Below, piece after piece: positions 25,539 to 35,152 of a stretch of DNA of 64,000 nucleotides. Location: assembly GCA_965200615.1 (NCBI GenBank), contig OZ241377.1, forward strand, positions 3,224,001-3,288,000. Reading direction: 5' to 3'. Made by a program: the position numbers and the translations under genes. Below the pieces are notes generated by a model. That model did no database searches. It saw only the letters and a list, made by a program, of their open reading frames with translations, and had not been told where the DNA came from. The DNA is from Bin5 sp965200615. GTDB lineage: Bacteria > Chloroflexota > Anaerolineae > Caldilineales > Caldilineaceae. The first letter of the stretch is position 1; the number at the start of each line of letters is the position of its first letter.

Positions 25539-27221
25539 ATGCCCAGCATGACCGGTGGCCGGTTTATCGCCGAGACGGTACACGGATATGGAATCACCCA
25601 CGTCTTCTTCATGCCCTACATCGGCCCCAGGGCCTTGATGGAAATGGAAAAACTGGGGATCAAGCGCGTGCAGACCCATGGAGAAAAAGCCGCCGCCTAC
25701 ATGGCAGATGCCTACGCCCGCATCAAACGCGCCCCCAGCCTCTGCATGGCTCAGGCCGTCGGCGCCGTCAATCTGGCGGCCGGTCTGCAAGACGCCTACC
25801 TTGCCTGCTCTCCTGTGGTCGCCCTGACGGGGAGGGAGCTTCTCATTAATCAGCAGCGCCACGCCTACCAGGAGGTCGATCACGTCAATCCGTTTTCGGC
25901 CGTTTCTAAATATAGTGCCTATGTCTCCACGCCCGAACATCTGCCCGTCTATCTGCGCCAGGCATTTCGCGCCGCCACGACCGGCACCCCCGGCCCGACC
26001 CACCTGGACTTGGAGGGAATCGCCGGTCAGGGCGTCGTGGAACCGGAAGCCGATCTGGAAGTCATCGTTGAAGAAGCGTTTACCCGCTTGCCTCCTTTCC
26101 GGCCCGAGGCCGAACCGTCCAGTATCGACGCGGCCCTCCAGCTTCTGGTCGCCGCCGAACGACCGGTCATCGTCGCTGGCGGCGGTGTCCTGGCCTCAGA
26201 CGCCCGCGCCGAACTCGTCGAACTGGCGGAAAAGCTCTCAGTCCCGGTGGCCACGTCGCTGAATGCCAAAACGATGTTCCCACCCGATCACGAGCTGGCC
26301 GTAGGTGTTCCCGGCTCATACTCCCGCGCCTGTTCAAATCAGACCCTGTTTGAAGCCGATCTCGTCTTCTTCATCGGCAGCCACACCGGCGGTCAGGTGA
26401 CAAACTCCTATCAGATTCCTCCCCAGGGCACTCCCATCATCCAGCTCGACATCAACCCCGAAGAGATCGGCCGCAACTACCCGGTTCAGGTCGGCCTCCA
26501 GGGCGACGTCAAGCGCAGCCTTAGGCGCATGATCGACCGCGCCGACCCCCGCGAACCCCGCGCCGCCTGGGTCGGCCGTGTTCAGGAGCTGGTGCAGGAG
26601 TGGAAAGCGGGCGTAGCAGATCTCGTCAACTCGGAAATCCTGCCCATGCGACCGGAACGCCTCTGTCGCGAACTGAGCGACTACCTGCCATCCGATGCCA
26701 TTCTCGTTTCCGACACCGGCCACGCCGGAATCTGGACCGGGACGATGCTCGACCTGAAGCGCCCCGACCAAAGCTTCATTCGCTGCTCCGGATCGCTCGG
26801 CTGGGGCCTCCCCGCAGCCATGGGAGCCAAGTGCGCGCAGCCCGACCGCCCTGTTCTCTGCTTCACCGGCGACGGCGGCATCTGGTACCACATAGCCGAA
26901 CTGGAAACCGCTGTGCGCTGCGGTATCAACACCGTAACCGTCGTCAACAACAATCACTCTCTCAATCAGGAACAGGGCGGCGTAGAGCAGACCTACGGAG
27001 GAAGGACCGCCGGCTCAGATGAGCTCTGGCTCTTCGAAGACGCCGACTTTGCCAGGATTGCGGAGTCGTTCGGCGCCCTCGGCATTACTGTTGACAAGCC
27101 AGGCGAGCTCGCCGGCGCCCTCGATCGCGCCTTTGCCTCTGGCCGGCCGGCTGTTGTCGACGTGAAGACGCACGTTGAAGGCATTGCGCCGCGGGCCTGG
27201 ATGCCGGCCAGCCAGCCTTAA
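25539..27221 (+). CDS. thiamine-diphosphate-dependent enzyme, acetolactate synthase-like
   Basis: A ThDP enzyme of the acetolactate synthase/benzoylformate decarboxylase/oxalyl-CoA decarboxylase superfamily; substrate unknown. The N-terminal PYR domain carries the catalytic Glu in HGEKAAAYMADAYAR near residue 50. The middle FAD/nucleotide-type domain begins around residue 190. The C-terminal PP domain has the ThDP motif GDGGIWYHIAELETA through VNNN near residue 450. ATG 25539 has AGGAG nine bases upstream; the frame is open further back but starts there. No acetolactate synthase small subunit gene (ilvN) adjoins, so a catabolic role is as likely as branched-chain synthesis. Confidence 0.85.
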   Translation: MPSMTGGRFIAETVHGYGITHVFFMPYIGPRALMEMEKLGIKRVQTHGEKAAAYMADAYARIKRAPSLCMAQAVGAVNLAAGLQDAYLACSPVVALTGRELLINQQRHAYQEVDHVNPFSAVSKYSAYVSTPEHLPVYLRQAFRAATTGTPGPTHLDLEGIAGQGVVEPEADLEVIVEEAFTRLPPFRPEAEPSSIDAALQLLVAAERPVIVAGGGVLASDARAELVELAEKLSVPVATSLNAKTMFPPDHELAVGVPGSYSRACSNQTLFEADLVFFIGSHTGGQVTNSYQIPPQGTPIIQLDINPEEIGRNYPVQVGLQGDVKRSLRRMIDRADPREPRAAWVGRVQELVQEWKAGVADLVNSEILPMRPERLCRELSDYLPSDAILVSDTGHAGIWTGTMLDLKRPDQSFIRCSGSLGWGLPAAMGAKCAQPDRPVLCFTGDGGIWYHIAELETAVRCGINTVTVVNNNHSLNQEQGGVEQTYGGRTAGSDELWLFEDADFARIAESFGALGITVDKPGELAGALDRAFASGRPAVVDVKTHVEGIAPRAWMPASQP

Positions 27222-27303
27222 AATGTAGGATCCTGGTCCTTCCAACCAGGTCGGGGCTGCCTCTGCTCGGCTCTGGTAGTGCGGCCCAAACAGGTCTTTC
27301 AGT

Positions 27304-27333
27304 TTGCTCTGGCAATCGGCAATCTGCTAAAAT
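27304..27333 (+). promoter_or_regulatory. probable promoter of the small gene at 27474
   Basis: TTGCTC and TAAAAT with an 18-base spacer lie 140 bases before the ATG (matches 4/6 and 5/6). The long leader that follows contains an 8-bp palindromic hairpin. Confidence 0.45.
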
Positions 27334-27353
27334 GTCTCAGGCTTACGACAGTT

Positions 27354-27370
27354 CCTCTCGCTGCGAGAGG
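27354..27370 (+). promoter_or_regulatory. perfect palindrome in the leader of the small gene at 27474
   Basis: CCTCTCGC-T-GCGAGAGG is a perfect 17-base palindrome about 20 bases after the predicted -10. It could be an operator or an mRNA hairpin; nothing identifies a cognate regulator. Confidence 0.35.
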
Positions 27371-27473
27371 CGTTTCTATCGCATTGGAATTCGGGCAATA
27401 CTGACCGCTTTCTGTGGTGCTGCCCGGGCAGGCCGACCGCAACGAATCGACCCCATAATCTGAAAGGCTTTGC

Positions 27474-27764
27474 ATGAAAGCGACGCTCTACCTGGACCAA
27501 ATGGTCGAGCCGGTGGCTGTGCTGGACGACGTCAAGATTGTAGAGTTCGGGAGCGACAATCACCCGGAAGGTGACCGGACCCGAATCTACTACCATACCA
27601 GTAACCTGAATGCCACCAGGACGATGGTCGAACTTCACCGAGATCGAAAAATGACGGTCAGACTGGAGGACGGCCGGTCAGCCCCAGCGCTGATCACGCA
27701 CGCCAGTCTGGATGCCAGAGGCCAATTCGTGGGCGTTTTGAGAGTGCTCGGACCACTGGCCTGA
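27474..27764 (+). CDS. small hypothetical protein (96 aa)
   Basis: Unrecognised. It looks like a small beta-rich cytosolic domain (MKATLYLDQMVEPVAVLDDV, then RTRIYYHTSNLNATRTMVEL, then MTVRLEDGR). A transcription start can be inferred upstream, and composition matches neighbouring genes. A weak site, GAAAGGC, precedes the ATG. The UvrD-like helicase begins about 115 bases downstream on the same strand. Confidence 0.55.
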   Translation: MKATLYLDQMVEPVAVLDDVKIVEFGSDNHPEGDRTRIYYHTSNLNATRTMVELHRDRKMTVRLEDGRSAPALITHASLDARGQFVGVLRVLGPLA

Positions 27765-27879
27765 GATCGAAGTGTGCTTCCCTTCCTCCCCGGCTCACCC
27801 ACGGCTCGATTCAACCCCTGGAAAAACTCTCTGACTCGTCTGCTGTCGGCCAAAGCAATCGGCAACTGCCAACAATTTC

Positions 27880-30237
27880 ATGGTCGCTGAACAGCAACTG
27901 CGCCCTGCACAGGAGGAGATCCTCAAGTATGAGGGAGGTCGCCTCGGAATCAGCGCGGTGCCCGGCAGCGGCAAGACCTTCACGCTGAGCCGCCTCGCCG
28001 CCAAACTGGTGCACAAGCTGGCAGCCTCAGGCCCCGTAGATGATCGGGAAGTCCTGGTCGTCACATTTACCAACGCTGCTGCCGAGAACTTCCGCAGCAG
28101 CATCGGCCGTATCGTCGGGAGCCGTCGACTGCTTCCCAGCGGCTTCCGCGTGGGCACGATTCACAGTCTGGCCCACGACATCGTGCGCGAGCGCCCCGGT
28201 CTGGTCGGCCTGGGCGAAGACTTCGACATTATCGACGAGCGAACAAGCCAGGACATTAAGCGCCAGGCCGTCAACAACTACCTTCAGGCGAATCCCGACT
28301 TTCTGGGCGGTTACATCAAGCCTGAAAACCTTCACAATTCCCGCAACCTGGTACGCCAGCTCAACCTGACTGCGCAGGAAGTCGCCGAAGCGGTTATTCG
28401 ACGCGTAAAGGAGCTGCGCACCGATGCCGACGCCTTGGAGAATCTCCTGCAGCGCCAGTCCGGCGCCTGGCCTCTGTTGTCCTTCGGACTCCATGTCTGC
28501 CGCGACTACCAGCGCGGCCTGAGCGTGCGCGGTGGCGTCGACTTTGACGACCTGATCCTGCTTGCGCTTCAAGCGCTCGAGACCGATGACAACCTCCTGG
28601 CGCGCCTCCAGCGGCGCTGGCCCTTTGTCCTCGAAGATGAGGCCCAGGACAGCAGCGCCCTCCAGGAGCAGATGCTCCTGCTCCTGACGGCCGCGCATGG
28701 AAACTGGGTCCGCGTGGGGGATCCCAACCAGGCCATTAACACCACTTTCACCAGTGCCGATCCCCGGTTTCTTAAACAGTTCGTGGATGGCGAGACAGTC
28801 GTCAAACTGCCCCTGCCAAACTCGGGCCGCAGCGCATTGCCGATCATCTGTCTTGCCAACCGCTTGATCGACTGGAGCTCTGAAGAGCATCCGCTCCTTT
28901 CGCCCGAAAAGGCGCTTTCGCCCCCACACATTCAGCCCACCGAGGAAGACGACCCGCAGCGCAATCCGGAGCCGGGAAACCCGGCCGTCTATTTCTATGA
29001 CCGTCCACTTGTGCCCGTCGATGAAATCCGGATTCTGGTCACCAGTCTGCAGCGCTGGCTGCCGAAACACCCCGCGAAGACGGTCGCCGTGCTCGTCCCC
29101 GACAACCGGCGCGGCGCAGAGTTCAGCAAAGCTTTCGAAGACGCCTCGCTCCCATTTGACGATTCGCTTCTCCGTTCCACCAGCACAACTCGAATTGCCA
29201 TAGACGCGCTCGTGAAAGCAATGCGCTACATCAGCCAGCCCGCCAACCCCTCCCATCTGCGTCTGCTTTGGAACGAGGTCTGGTGGGCGCGGCGGAGCCG
29301 CCTGCACGGTCCTTCGGAAACAGGCGTGGAGTCAGCCCGGGCTGGCGCTGAGGAGGGGCCTCCATCCTGGCTCTCGCATCAGTCCGATTCCGTCGAGAAG
29401 ACACAGGAAAGGGAGTTGCCCCGGCCAGCGTTGCTCTTTGGCAAAGCGCTCGGCCAGTTGCGCCTGCCGGAGCGTTTCATCTTCCCTGCAGCCGGCGACG
29501 ACTGGCTGCAGGAACTGCGCTGGCTCGACGATTATGACGGCTTTCGACCCATCGTCCACCGGTTCCGGCAAGACCTCAGACGCTGGTGTTCAGCCGCAGT
29601 TCTGCCTGTTGACGAGCTGGTCCTGACTCTGGGACAGGATCTGTTCACAGAAGCTCCTGAACGCGCCTTGGCCCACAGCGCCGCCATCCTGCTGGCCAAT
29701 CGGGCCGGAGAGCGGCCCGGTCTGCGGTTACAGGAGTTGACAAAAGAGCTGGAAGAGACCGCCGCCAACAAGCGGCGTCTGCTGGGGTTCACCGAAGAAA
29801 CGCGCGGGTTCGAACCACCCGCAGGCAAAGTGACCATCGCAACGATGCATTCAGCCAAGGGACTGGAATGGGATCGCGTCCATCTGGCGTCCGTCAGCAA
29901 CTACAGCTTCCCGGGCGGCGGCGACGACGAGTACTACCGAGGGGAACCGAATTACATTCGCGACAGCCTCAATCTGACCGAGGAAGCTCTCGAACAGACC
30001 AGGCAACTTCACATGGGGACGCTCGACGAATATGTCCAGGGCGTAGCAACCCGTGAGGCCCGGCAGGAATTTGCCGCCGAGCGTCTGCGCCTTCTCTACG
30101 TCGGTATCACCCGCGCCCGCCAGGAGCTGGTCTTGACCTACAATACAGGTAGGTATCATGAAACGCGGCCGAATGAGCCAGCACTGGCTTTCACGGAGTT
30201 GGCAAAGACATGGGAGAATGGTCTGAGATGGGAATGA
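27880..30237 (+). CDS. UvrD/PcrA-like superfamily I DNA helicase
   Basis: A 3'-5' DNA helicase probably used in repair or recombination. The Walker A motif GSGKTFTLSRLA lies near residue 30, motif Ia VTFTNAAAENFR near 65, Walker B VLEDEAQDSSALQ near 255, and the late motifs TIATMHSAKGLEWDRVHLAS near 655 and LLYVGITRARQELVLTY near 745. The 785-residue length fits the group. Motif II is unusual only in the Glu-Asp preceding DEAQ. Its DNA target or partner proteins cannot be read from context; the next gene is for surface polysaccharide. Confidence 0.93.
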   Translation: MVAEQQLRPAQEEILKYEGGRLGISAVPGSGKTFTLSRLAAKLVHKLAASGPVDDREVLVVTFTNAAAENFRSSIGRIVGSRRLLPSGFRVGTIHSLAHDIVRERPGLVGLGEDFDIIDERTSQDIKRQAVNNYLQANPDFLGGYIKPENLHNSRNLVRQLNLTAQEVAEAVIRRVKELRTDADALENLLQRQSGAWPLLSFGLHVCRDYQRGLSVRGGVDFDDLILLALQALETDDNLLARLQRRWPFVLEDEAQDSSALQEQMLLLLTAAHGNWVRVGDPNQAINTTFTSADPRFLKQFVDGETVVKLPLPNSGRSALPIICLANRLIDWSSEEHPLLSPEKALSPPHIQPTEEDDPQRNPEPGNPAVYFYDRPLVPVDEIRILVTSLQRWLPKHPAKTVAVLVPDNRRGAEFSKAFEDASLPFDDSLLRSTSTTRIAIDALVKAMRYISQPANPSHLRLLWNEVWWARRSRLHGPSETGVESARAGAEEGPPSWLSHQSDSVEKTQERELPRPALLFGKALGQLRLPERFIFPAAGDDWLQELRWLDDYDGFRPIVHRFRQDLRRWCSAAVLPVDELVLTLGQDLFTEAPERALAHSAAILLANRAGERPGLRLQELTKELEETAANKRRLLGFTEETRGFEPPAGKVTIATMHSAKGLEWDRVHLASVSNYSFPGGGDDEYYRGEPNYIRDSLNLTEEALEQTRQLHMGTLDEYVQGVATREARQEFAAERLRLLYVGITRARQELVLTYNTGRYHETRPNEPALAFTELAKTWENGLRWE

Positions 30238-30386
30238 GATGCAAGAAAGTCGATTGGAATGTTTTCTCTCGACTGATCTCGTCAGCATGTATTGGGCATC
30301 AGCGTTCGTAAGACTGTCCGGATGGGTATGACTGAACCTCCTCTCGCGAGTCCGGCGTTGCCATCTCCAACTGATCGGATCCATTA

Positions 30387-33300
30387 ATGCGACATACGAA
30401 GATTCAGCACTATTGCGAATCCATCATCGAGGCCGGCTGGCTTGCCGCCCTGATCGTCGCGCCGCTCTTCTTCAATACCTACTCCAGCCGCGTGTTTGAG
30501 CCGGACAAGATCAGCCTCATTCGTTCCATCTCGCTGGTCATGCTCCTGGCCTATCTTGTAAAGATTCTGGACGGCGGTCGAATATGGCTGCCGGCCGGTG
30601 GAGGAGTTCCGCCGGCGGGCAACCAAGTTGCGGCAAGCGAAGGATCACAGTCCACGTTCGAATGGAGGCTGGGCAGCCTCTGGAAACAGCCGCTCCTGCT
30701 CCCTTTCGTTCTGCTGGCGCTATCCTACGCCATCAGTACCCTGTTGAGTATTTCGCCCTCCGTAAGCTGGTGGGGGTCCTATCACCGGCTGCAGGGCGCC
30801 TACACCTTCGCTGGCTATCTGATCATCGCCGTACTCACAGCAGCCCACCTGAGACAGCCCTCCCAGCTGCGCCGACTTCAACATACAGTTATCATCACCA
30901 GCCTTCCCATCGCCGTCTACGGCGTGTTCCAGCACTTCGGCAAGGATCCCCTCCCCTGGGCCCAGGACGTGACCGGCCGCGTAACCGCCAACGCGGGGAA
31001 TCCAATCTTTCTCGCCGCGCATCTGATCATGGCCTTCTTCCTGACGCTCGAACGCACAGTCTCCTGTTTTGCGTTCCTGTTAAAAAGCGGGCCGCGGCCA
31101 GGCGGCGATACTACGCCCGGTACTGCGCCCGAAGACGAACGGGCGGCTCCTACACCCGACTACAGCTTGGCCGGTGTTCTGGCTGGCGGCTGCTATCTGT
31201 TTGTACTCGTCATTCAGCTGCTCGCCATTTTCTGGTCCCAGAGCCGCGGCCCCTGGCTTGGCCTCGCCAGCGGTATGTACATCTTTGTGTTGCTCCTCCT
31301 GACCGGCATGCGTCCCCGCAACTACCGCGTCTGGACGGCCGCTTGGGCGGGGCTCGGCCTGGTTGGGCTCGTTCTCCTCATCGTCCTGAATACGACCTCG
31401 CTCGGCCGCTCTTTTCGCCAGGTCCCAAACTGGGGACGTCTGACGACGATGCTGGATAGCGCTACGGGCACGGGGCGGGTCCGCGTCCTGATCTGGGAGG
31501 GTACCGCAGAACTGCTCTTCCCCCACGAGCCGCTGACCTATCCCGATGGAAGAGATGACCCCGTCAATCCGTTCCGCCCCCTGATTGGCTATGGTCCGGA
31601 GACACTCTGGATGGCGTTCAATCGCTTCTATCCGCCGGAACTGGCCCAATGGGAATCCCGCAACGCCAGCCCCGACCGGGCCCACAACGAAACTTGGGAC
31701 GGTCTGGCCATGACCGGCGCTCTTGGCTTTCTGGCAAATTCACTCCTCTTCCTGTCTATCTTCTTCTGGGCCATGCGCTGGCTTGGGCTGGTCCGTTCAC
31801 GCCGGGACGCCATACTCTTCTTTTCCATGCTTGCAGGCGGGGGTATCCTCCTCAGCGCCCTGTTCCAGGCGCGCGGCGTCAGCATCGGTTTCCTCGGCAT
31901 AAACTGGCCGACCGGACTGATACTCGGGCTGATTGCGTATGTCACCCTTGCAGTCTTCCTTCAACAGGCATCCCCGGCCGAGGCGGCGCATCGCCCGCGC
32001 CAGCTCCTCCTGGTCGCCTCGCTGTCAGCAATCATCGCCCACTATGTCGAGATTCATCTCGGAATCGCCATCGCAGCCACCCGCATCTATTTCTGGACCA
32101 TAGTGGCTCTGCTGCTGGGCCTGGGAATGAACTGGCTCTTCCCGGAAACCTTCGCGCCCGACCCGGTCTCTGCAAGTCAGACAGCGCCGCGAGGCGAGGA
32201 AAACCGGAGCGCACGGAACAGACGGGCTGCCGCGCGGGGGAGGGCCGCGCGCGGCCGTCGTCAGGCTCGGTCATCCAGCAGAGGTTGGGACATCCATTTG
32301 CCGGCTACAGTCCTGCCCGACCTTCTGGTCATGATGACGCTTGTCTTTCTCTTTACGATCAATTTTTTGGGAATGTCGAACACTCTCTCCATCGTATTCG
32401 CAGGACTGGGCGCCGCCCTTCAGGACCGATCCGGGGCCGCGGTGACAGACATACTGTGGCTGGTCTTTTTCACTTGGTTGATCGCAACTGGATTGGGCAC
32501 AGCCACCGCCCTGTTGCGCCATCATGGCCTGGGTCTGGGGAAGCAAGTGGGGAGAGGCGCTGCAGGCGGAAGCCGGCGCAATGAGGAAACGCCCCACAGC
32601 AGCATTGCGGAAACGGCCCGCCCGTCCGCTCTCTCAACCGTTCTCTATGGCCTGATACTCTTCGCAGGCTGGTTGCTCTATGGCCTCATCCACGCCGCGC
32701 GGTTGCTTCCCGGCGCCAGGACGGGTACCGTCGCCGAGCAGCTGGAGCAAATTGCAGGCCACTATAGCCTGTACACCTGGATCGTCGTTCTCTGGTGTCT
32801 GCTTGCCGGTCTGTTTCTGTCGTGGCGCAAAATGTCGGATACGCGACGGGCATGGTTGGGGCGCGGCCTGGCTACGGCAGGTGCAGGGATCCTCATGTCT
32901 GTCGCTGTCTTCTACATTATCGCCAACATAAACATTGCACAGGTGCGGGCCGACGTCTTCTACAAACAGGGCCAGAACTTCGATTCCGCCGGCGCTTGGG
33001 TCGAGAGCTCCGACCTCTACCGCCGGGCGCTTGCAGTCCGCCCGACAGAGGATTACTATATGCTCTTCCTTGGACGCAGCCTGCTCGAAAGAGCGGCGTA
33101 TGCGCCCAAGGAAGGTTCCGTCGTCTTGCCGGCCGATCCGTCTCTCCAGGACATCTTGAGCCTGGATGTTGATGGCATTGCTCGACTAAGTCAGGACGAC
33201 GTCCTGTCAGCCGCCAGGTCCGTTCTGCTAAAGGCCCAGGAAGTTAATCCGCTAAACACCGACCACACGGCCAATCTTGCCCGACTATATCATCGTTGGT

Positions 33301-34067
33301 CTTCCCTGGCAGAGGATCCGCAAGACCGGATTCCGAAACTGGAACTGAGTTTGCAATACTATGACACCGCCCTTTCACTAAGTCCGAATGCTGCCCACCT
33401 CTGGAATGAACGGGGTCAGATCCTGGCCTCGATGGGCCGGTTCGATGAGGCAGAGGCGTCATTTCAGCATAGTCTCACCCTGGACGACCGGTTTGAAAAT
33501 ACCTATGCCATGCTGGCGGAGTTGCATTCCCAGCTGAACGCGTCAGAGAAACTGCCCCAGATTCTGGACCGTGGTCTGGAAGTACTGCCGAATAGCCTGG
33601 TTTTGCTCACCCTCAAGGCGTCGGCGCTGTCGAAGGCTGGCGATCTGGACGGGGCCTATGAGACCATGTCGAAGGCTTTCGAGAATGACCCGACGAACCT
33701 CAACGCTGCACGCAATCTGATAGTTCTGTCACGCTCTCTCGATCGGCCTGACGAGGCAACTTTGTGGGCTGAACGGACTGTTTCTCTGATTGAGAGCGGC
33801 TATGGCCACAGCGACATAATGATCCCCGCGTATCGCTTGGTCGCCGAAGTGTATGAAGAAAATGGACGGCTACAGGAGTCAGCCGATATCCTGCGCCGCC
33901 TTATGGATTTCGCGCCTGGCGACTACCGCTATCCGTATCAACTGGCTCGGCTTCATTCTGAATTGGGCAACAGCCAGCAGGCTCGCCAGTTCGCAGAAAC
34001 TGCTCTGACTCTCGCGCCAGACAACGAGAAGGCCGGGATCCAATCCTTTGTTGATTCTCTTGAATAG
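30387..34067 (+). CDS. O-antigen ligase/polymerase-like membrane protein with TPR tail
   Basis: A 1226-residue fusion. About 12 membrane helices in the first 780 residues carry the Wzy_C/O-antigen ligase features: SQSRGPWLGLASG near residue 284 and the His-Asn loop HNETWDGLAMTGALGFLAN near 430. Two further hydrophobic helices precede a C-terminal block of tetratricopeptide repeats from about residue 850 to the end (e.g. AHLWNERGQILASMGRFDEA, EASFQHSLTLDD). It probably ligates or polymerises surface glycans and uses the TPR part to bind protein or to scaffold. The WecA-like gene follows 30 bases later, so a shared surface-polysaccharide role is likely. Confidence 0.85.
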   Translation: MRHTKIQHYCESIIEAGWLAALIVAPLFFNTYSSRVFEPDKISLIRSISLVMLLAYLVKILDGGRIWLPAGGGVPPAGNQVAASEGSQSTFEWRLGSLWKQPLLLPFVLLALSYAISTLLSISPSVSWWGSYHRLQGAYTFAGYLIIAVLTAAHLRQPSQLRRLQHTVIITSLPIAVYGVFQHFGKDPLPWAQDVTGRVTANAGNPIFLAAHLIMAFFLTLERTVSCFAFLLKSGPRPGGDTTPGTAPEDERAAPTPDYSLAGVLAGGCYLFVLVIQLLAIFWSQSRGPWLGLASGMYIFVLLLLTGMRPRNYRVWTAAWAGLGLVGLVLLIVLNTTSLGRSFRQVPNWGRLTTMLDSATGTGRVRVLIWEGTAELLFPHEPLTYPDGRDDPVNPFRPLIGYGPETLWMAFNRFYPPELAQWESRNASPDRAHNETWDGLAMTGALGFLANSLLFLSIFFWAMRWLGLVRSRRDAILFFSMLAGGGILLSALFQARGVSIGFLGINWPTGLILGLIAYVTLAVFLQQASPAEAAHRPRQLLLVASLSAIIAHYVEIHLGIAIAATRIYFWTIVALLLGLGMNWLFPETFAPDPVSASQTAPRGEENRSARNRRAAARGRAARGRRQARSSSRGWDIHLPATVLPDLLVMMTLVFLFTINFLGMSNTLSIVFAGLGAALQDRSGAAVTDILWLVFFTWLIATGLGTATALLRHHGLGLGKQVGRGAAGGSRRNEETPHSSIAETARPSALSTVLYGLILFAGWLLYGLIHAARLLPGARTGTVAEQLEQIAGHYSLYTWIVVLWCLLAGLFLSWRKMSDTRRAWLGRGLATAGAGILMSVAVFYIIANINIAQVRADVFYKQGQNFDSAGAWVESSDLYRRALAVRPTEDYYMLFLGRSLLERAAYAPKEGSVVLPADPSLQDILSLDVDGIARLSQDDVLSAARSVLLKAQEVNPLNTDHTANLARLYHRWSSLAEDPQDRIPKLELSLQYYDTALSLSPNAAHLWNERGQILASMGRFDEAEASFQHSLTLDDRFENTYAMLAELHSQLNASEKLPQILDRGLEVLPNSLVLLTLKASALSKAGDLDGAYETMSKAFENDPTNLNAARNLIVLSRSLDRPDEATLWAERTVSLIESGYGHSDIMIPAYRLVAEVYEENGRLQESADILRRLMDFAPGDYRYPYQLARLHSELGNSQQARQFAETALTLAPDNEKAGIQSFVDSLE

Positions 34068-34097
34068 CCGCGCTGGCAACTGATCCGAGGTGGGTGA

Positions 34098-35090
34098 ATG
34101 AGTTCCTTTCTTCTGATGGCAGCCAGCGCTCTGGTCATCGCCATCGGCGGCACACCTCTGGTACGCTATGCCGCCCTGAGGTTGGGCATAATGGACCAGC
34201 CCTCAGCGCGCAAGATCCACAGCGCGCCGGTACCGCTAATGGGTGGCGCTGCCATCTATGTGGCGTTTATCGCCGCCCTCGCCCTCTGGGGTGAACGCAG
34301 CTATGTCAACGAAGTCGTAGGAATCTTCGTCGGCGCCACGCTGGTCAGCATTGTCGGCGCGCTGGACGACACCCGCGGTTTAGGGAGCTATCTCAAGCTG
34401 CTTTTTCAGGTCGCGGCAGCCTCAATACTCATTCTCTCAGGTGTGCAAGTCCGTCTTTTTGATGGATTTCTGGACATTCTTCTGACGCTCCTTTGGGTGG
34501 TCGGAGTCACAAACGCATTCAACCTGTTGGACAATATGGACGGGCTCTCCAGCGGGGTCGCCACCATCGCCGCAGCTTTCTTCACCCTCCTGGCTGCAAT
34601 GAGCGACCAGTATCTCGTGGGGACTCTGGCTGCTGCGCTTTGCGGCGCCTGCATCGGCTTTCTCGTCTACAACTGGAATCCGGCTCGCGTCTTTATGGGG
34701 GACACTGGCAGCCTTTTCCTCGGTTTCCTCCTTGCCTCCGTCGGCATCAAACTGCGTTTCCCCGCCAGCAGTGCAAGCATTACCTGGATGATTCCTGTTC
34801 TCGTACTGGCGTTGCCCGTCTTCGACACGGCCCTCGTCTTCATCAGCCGCCTGCGCCGCGGCAAAAACCCTCTCACCACGGCAGGCCAAGATCACGTCAG
34901 CCACAGGCTGGCCCGGCGAACGGGCAGTCAGCGCGAAGCGGTACTTCTGTGTTATCTTATTACCGGAGGAACAGGTCTGGCCTCCGTTTTCCTGACTCAG
35001 GCCAACTTGCAGGAAGCTCTCATCGTCGGGTTGACTGCCCTCGCGCTGGCAGTTTTCGCACTGTGGAAGCTCGAGTTCCAGAGCAACTGA
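34098..35090 (+). CDS. MraY/WecA-type polyprenyl-phosphate sugar-1-phosphate transferase
   Basis: Starts a surface glycan by moving a sugar-1-phosphate (in WecA, GlcNAc-1-P) to undecaprenyl phosphate at the inner membrane. The family signatures NAFNLLDNMDGLSSG (catalytic DD region) near residue 138 and VFMGDTGSLFLGF near 198, with LDDTRGLG near 93, are clear, and about ten membrane helices span 330 residues. A C-terminal His-rich segment (DHVSHRLAR) matches the metal-binding loop. It follows the O-antigen-ligase-like gene and is probably in the same operon. Confidence 0.92.
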   Translation: MSSFLLMAASALVIAIGGTPLVRYAALRLGIMDQPSARKIHSAPVPLMGGAAIYVAFIAALALWGERSYVNEVVGIFVGATLVSIVGALDDTRGLGSYLKLLFQVAAASILILSGVQVRLFDGFLDILLTLLWVVGVTNAFNLLDNMDGLSSGVATIAAAFFTLLAAMSDQYLVGTLAAALCGACIGFLVYNWNPARVFMGDTGSLFLGFLLASVGIKLRFPASSASITWMIPVLVLALPVFDTALVFISRLRRGKNPLTTAGQDHVSHRLARRTGSQREAVLLCYLITGGTGLASVFLTQANLQEALIVGLTALALAVFALWKLEFQSN

Positions 35091-35152
35091 GTGCGGATCG
35101 CCGGCCTGCTTCCAAGCCGTGTTCGCCTATCTAATCCGCAAAGGAGACGACT

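Noticed and set aside
27222..27260. CCTGGT/ACCAGG hairpin after the ThDP gene
   Set aside because: Only six pairs and no T-tract, so not called a terminator.
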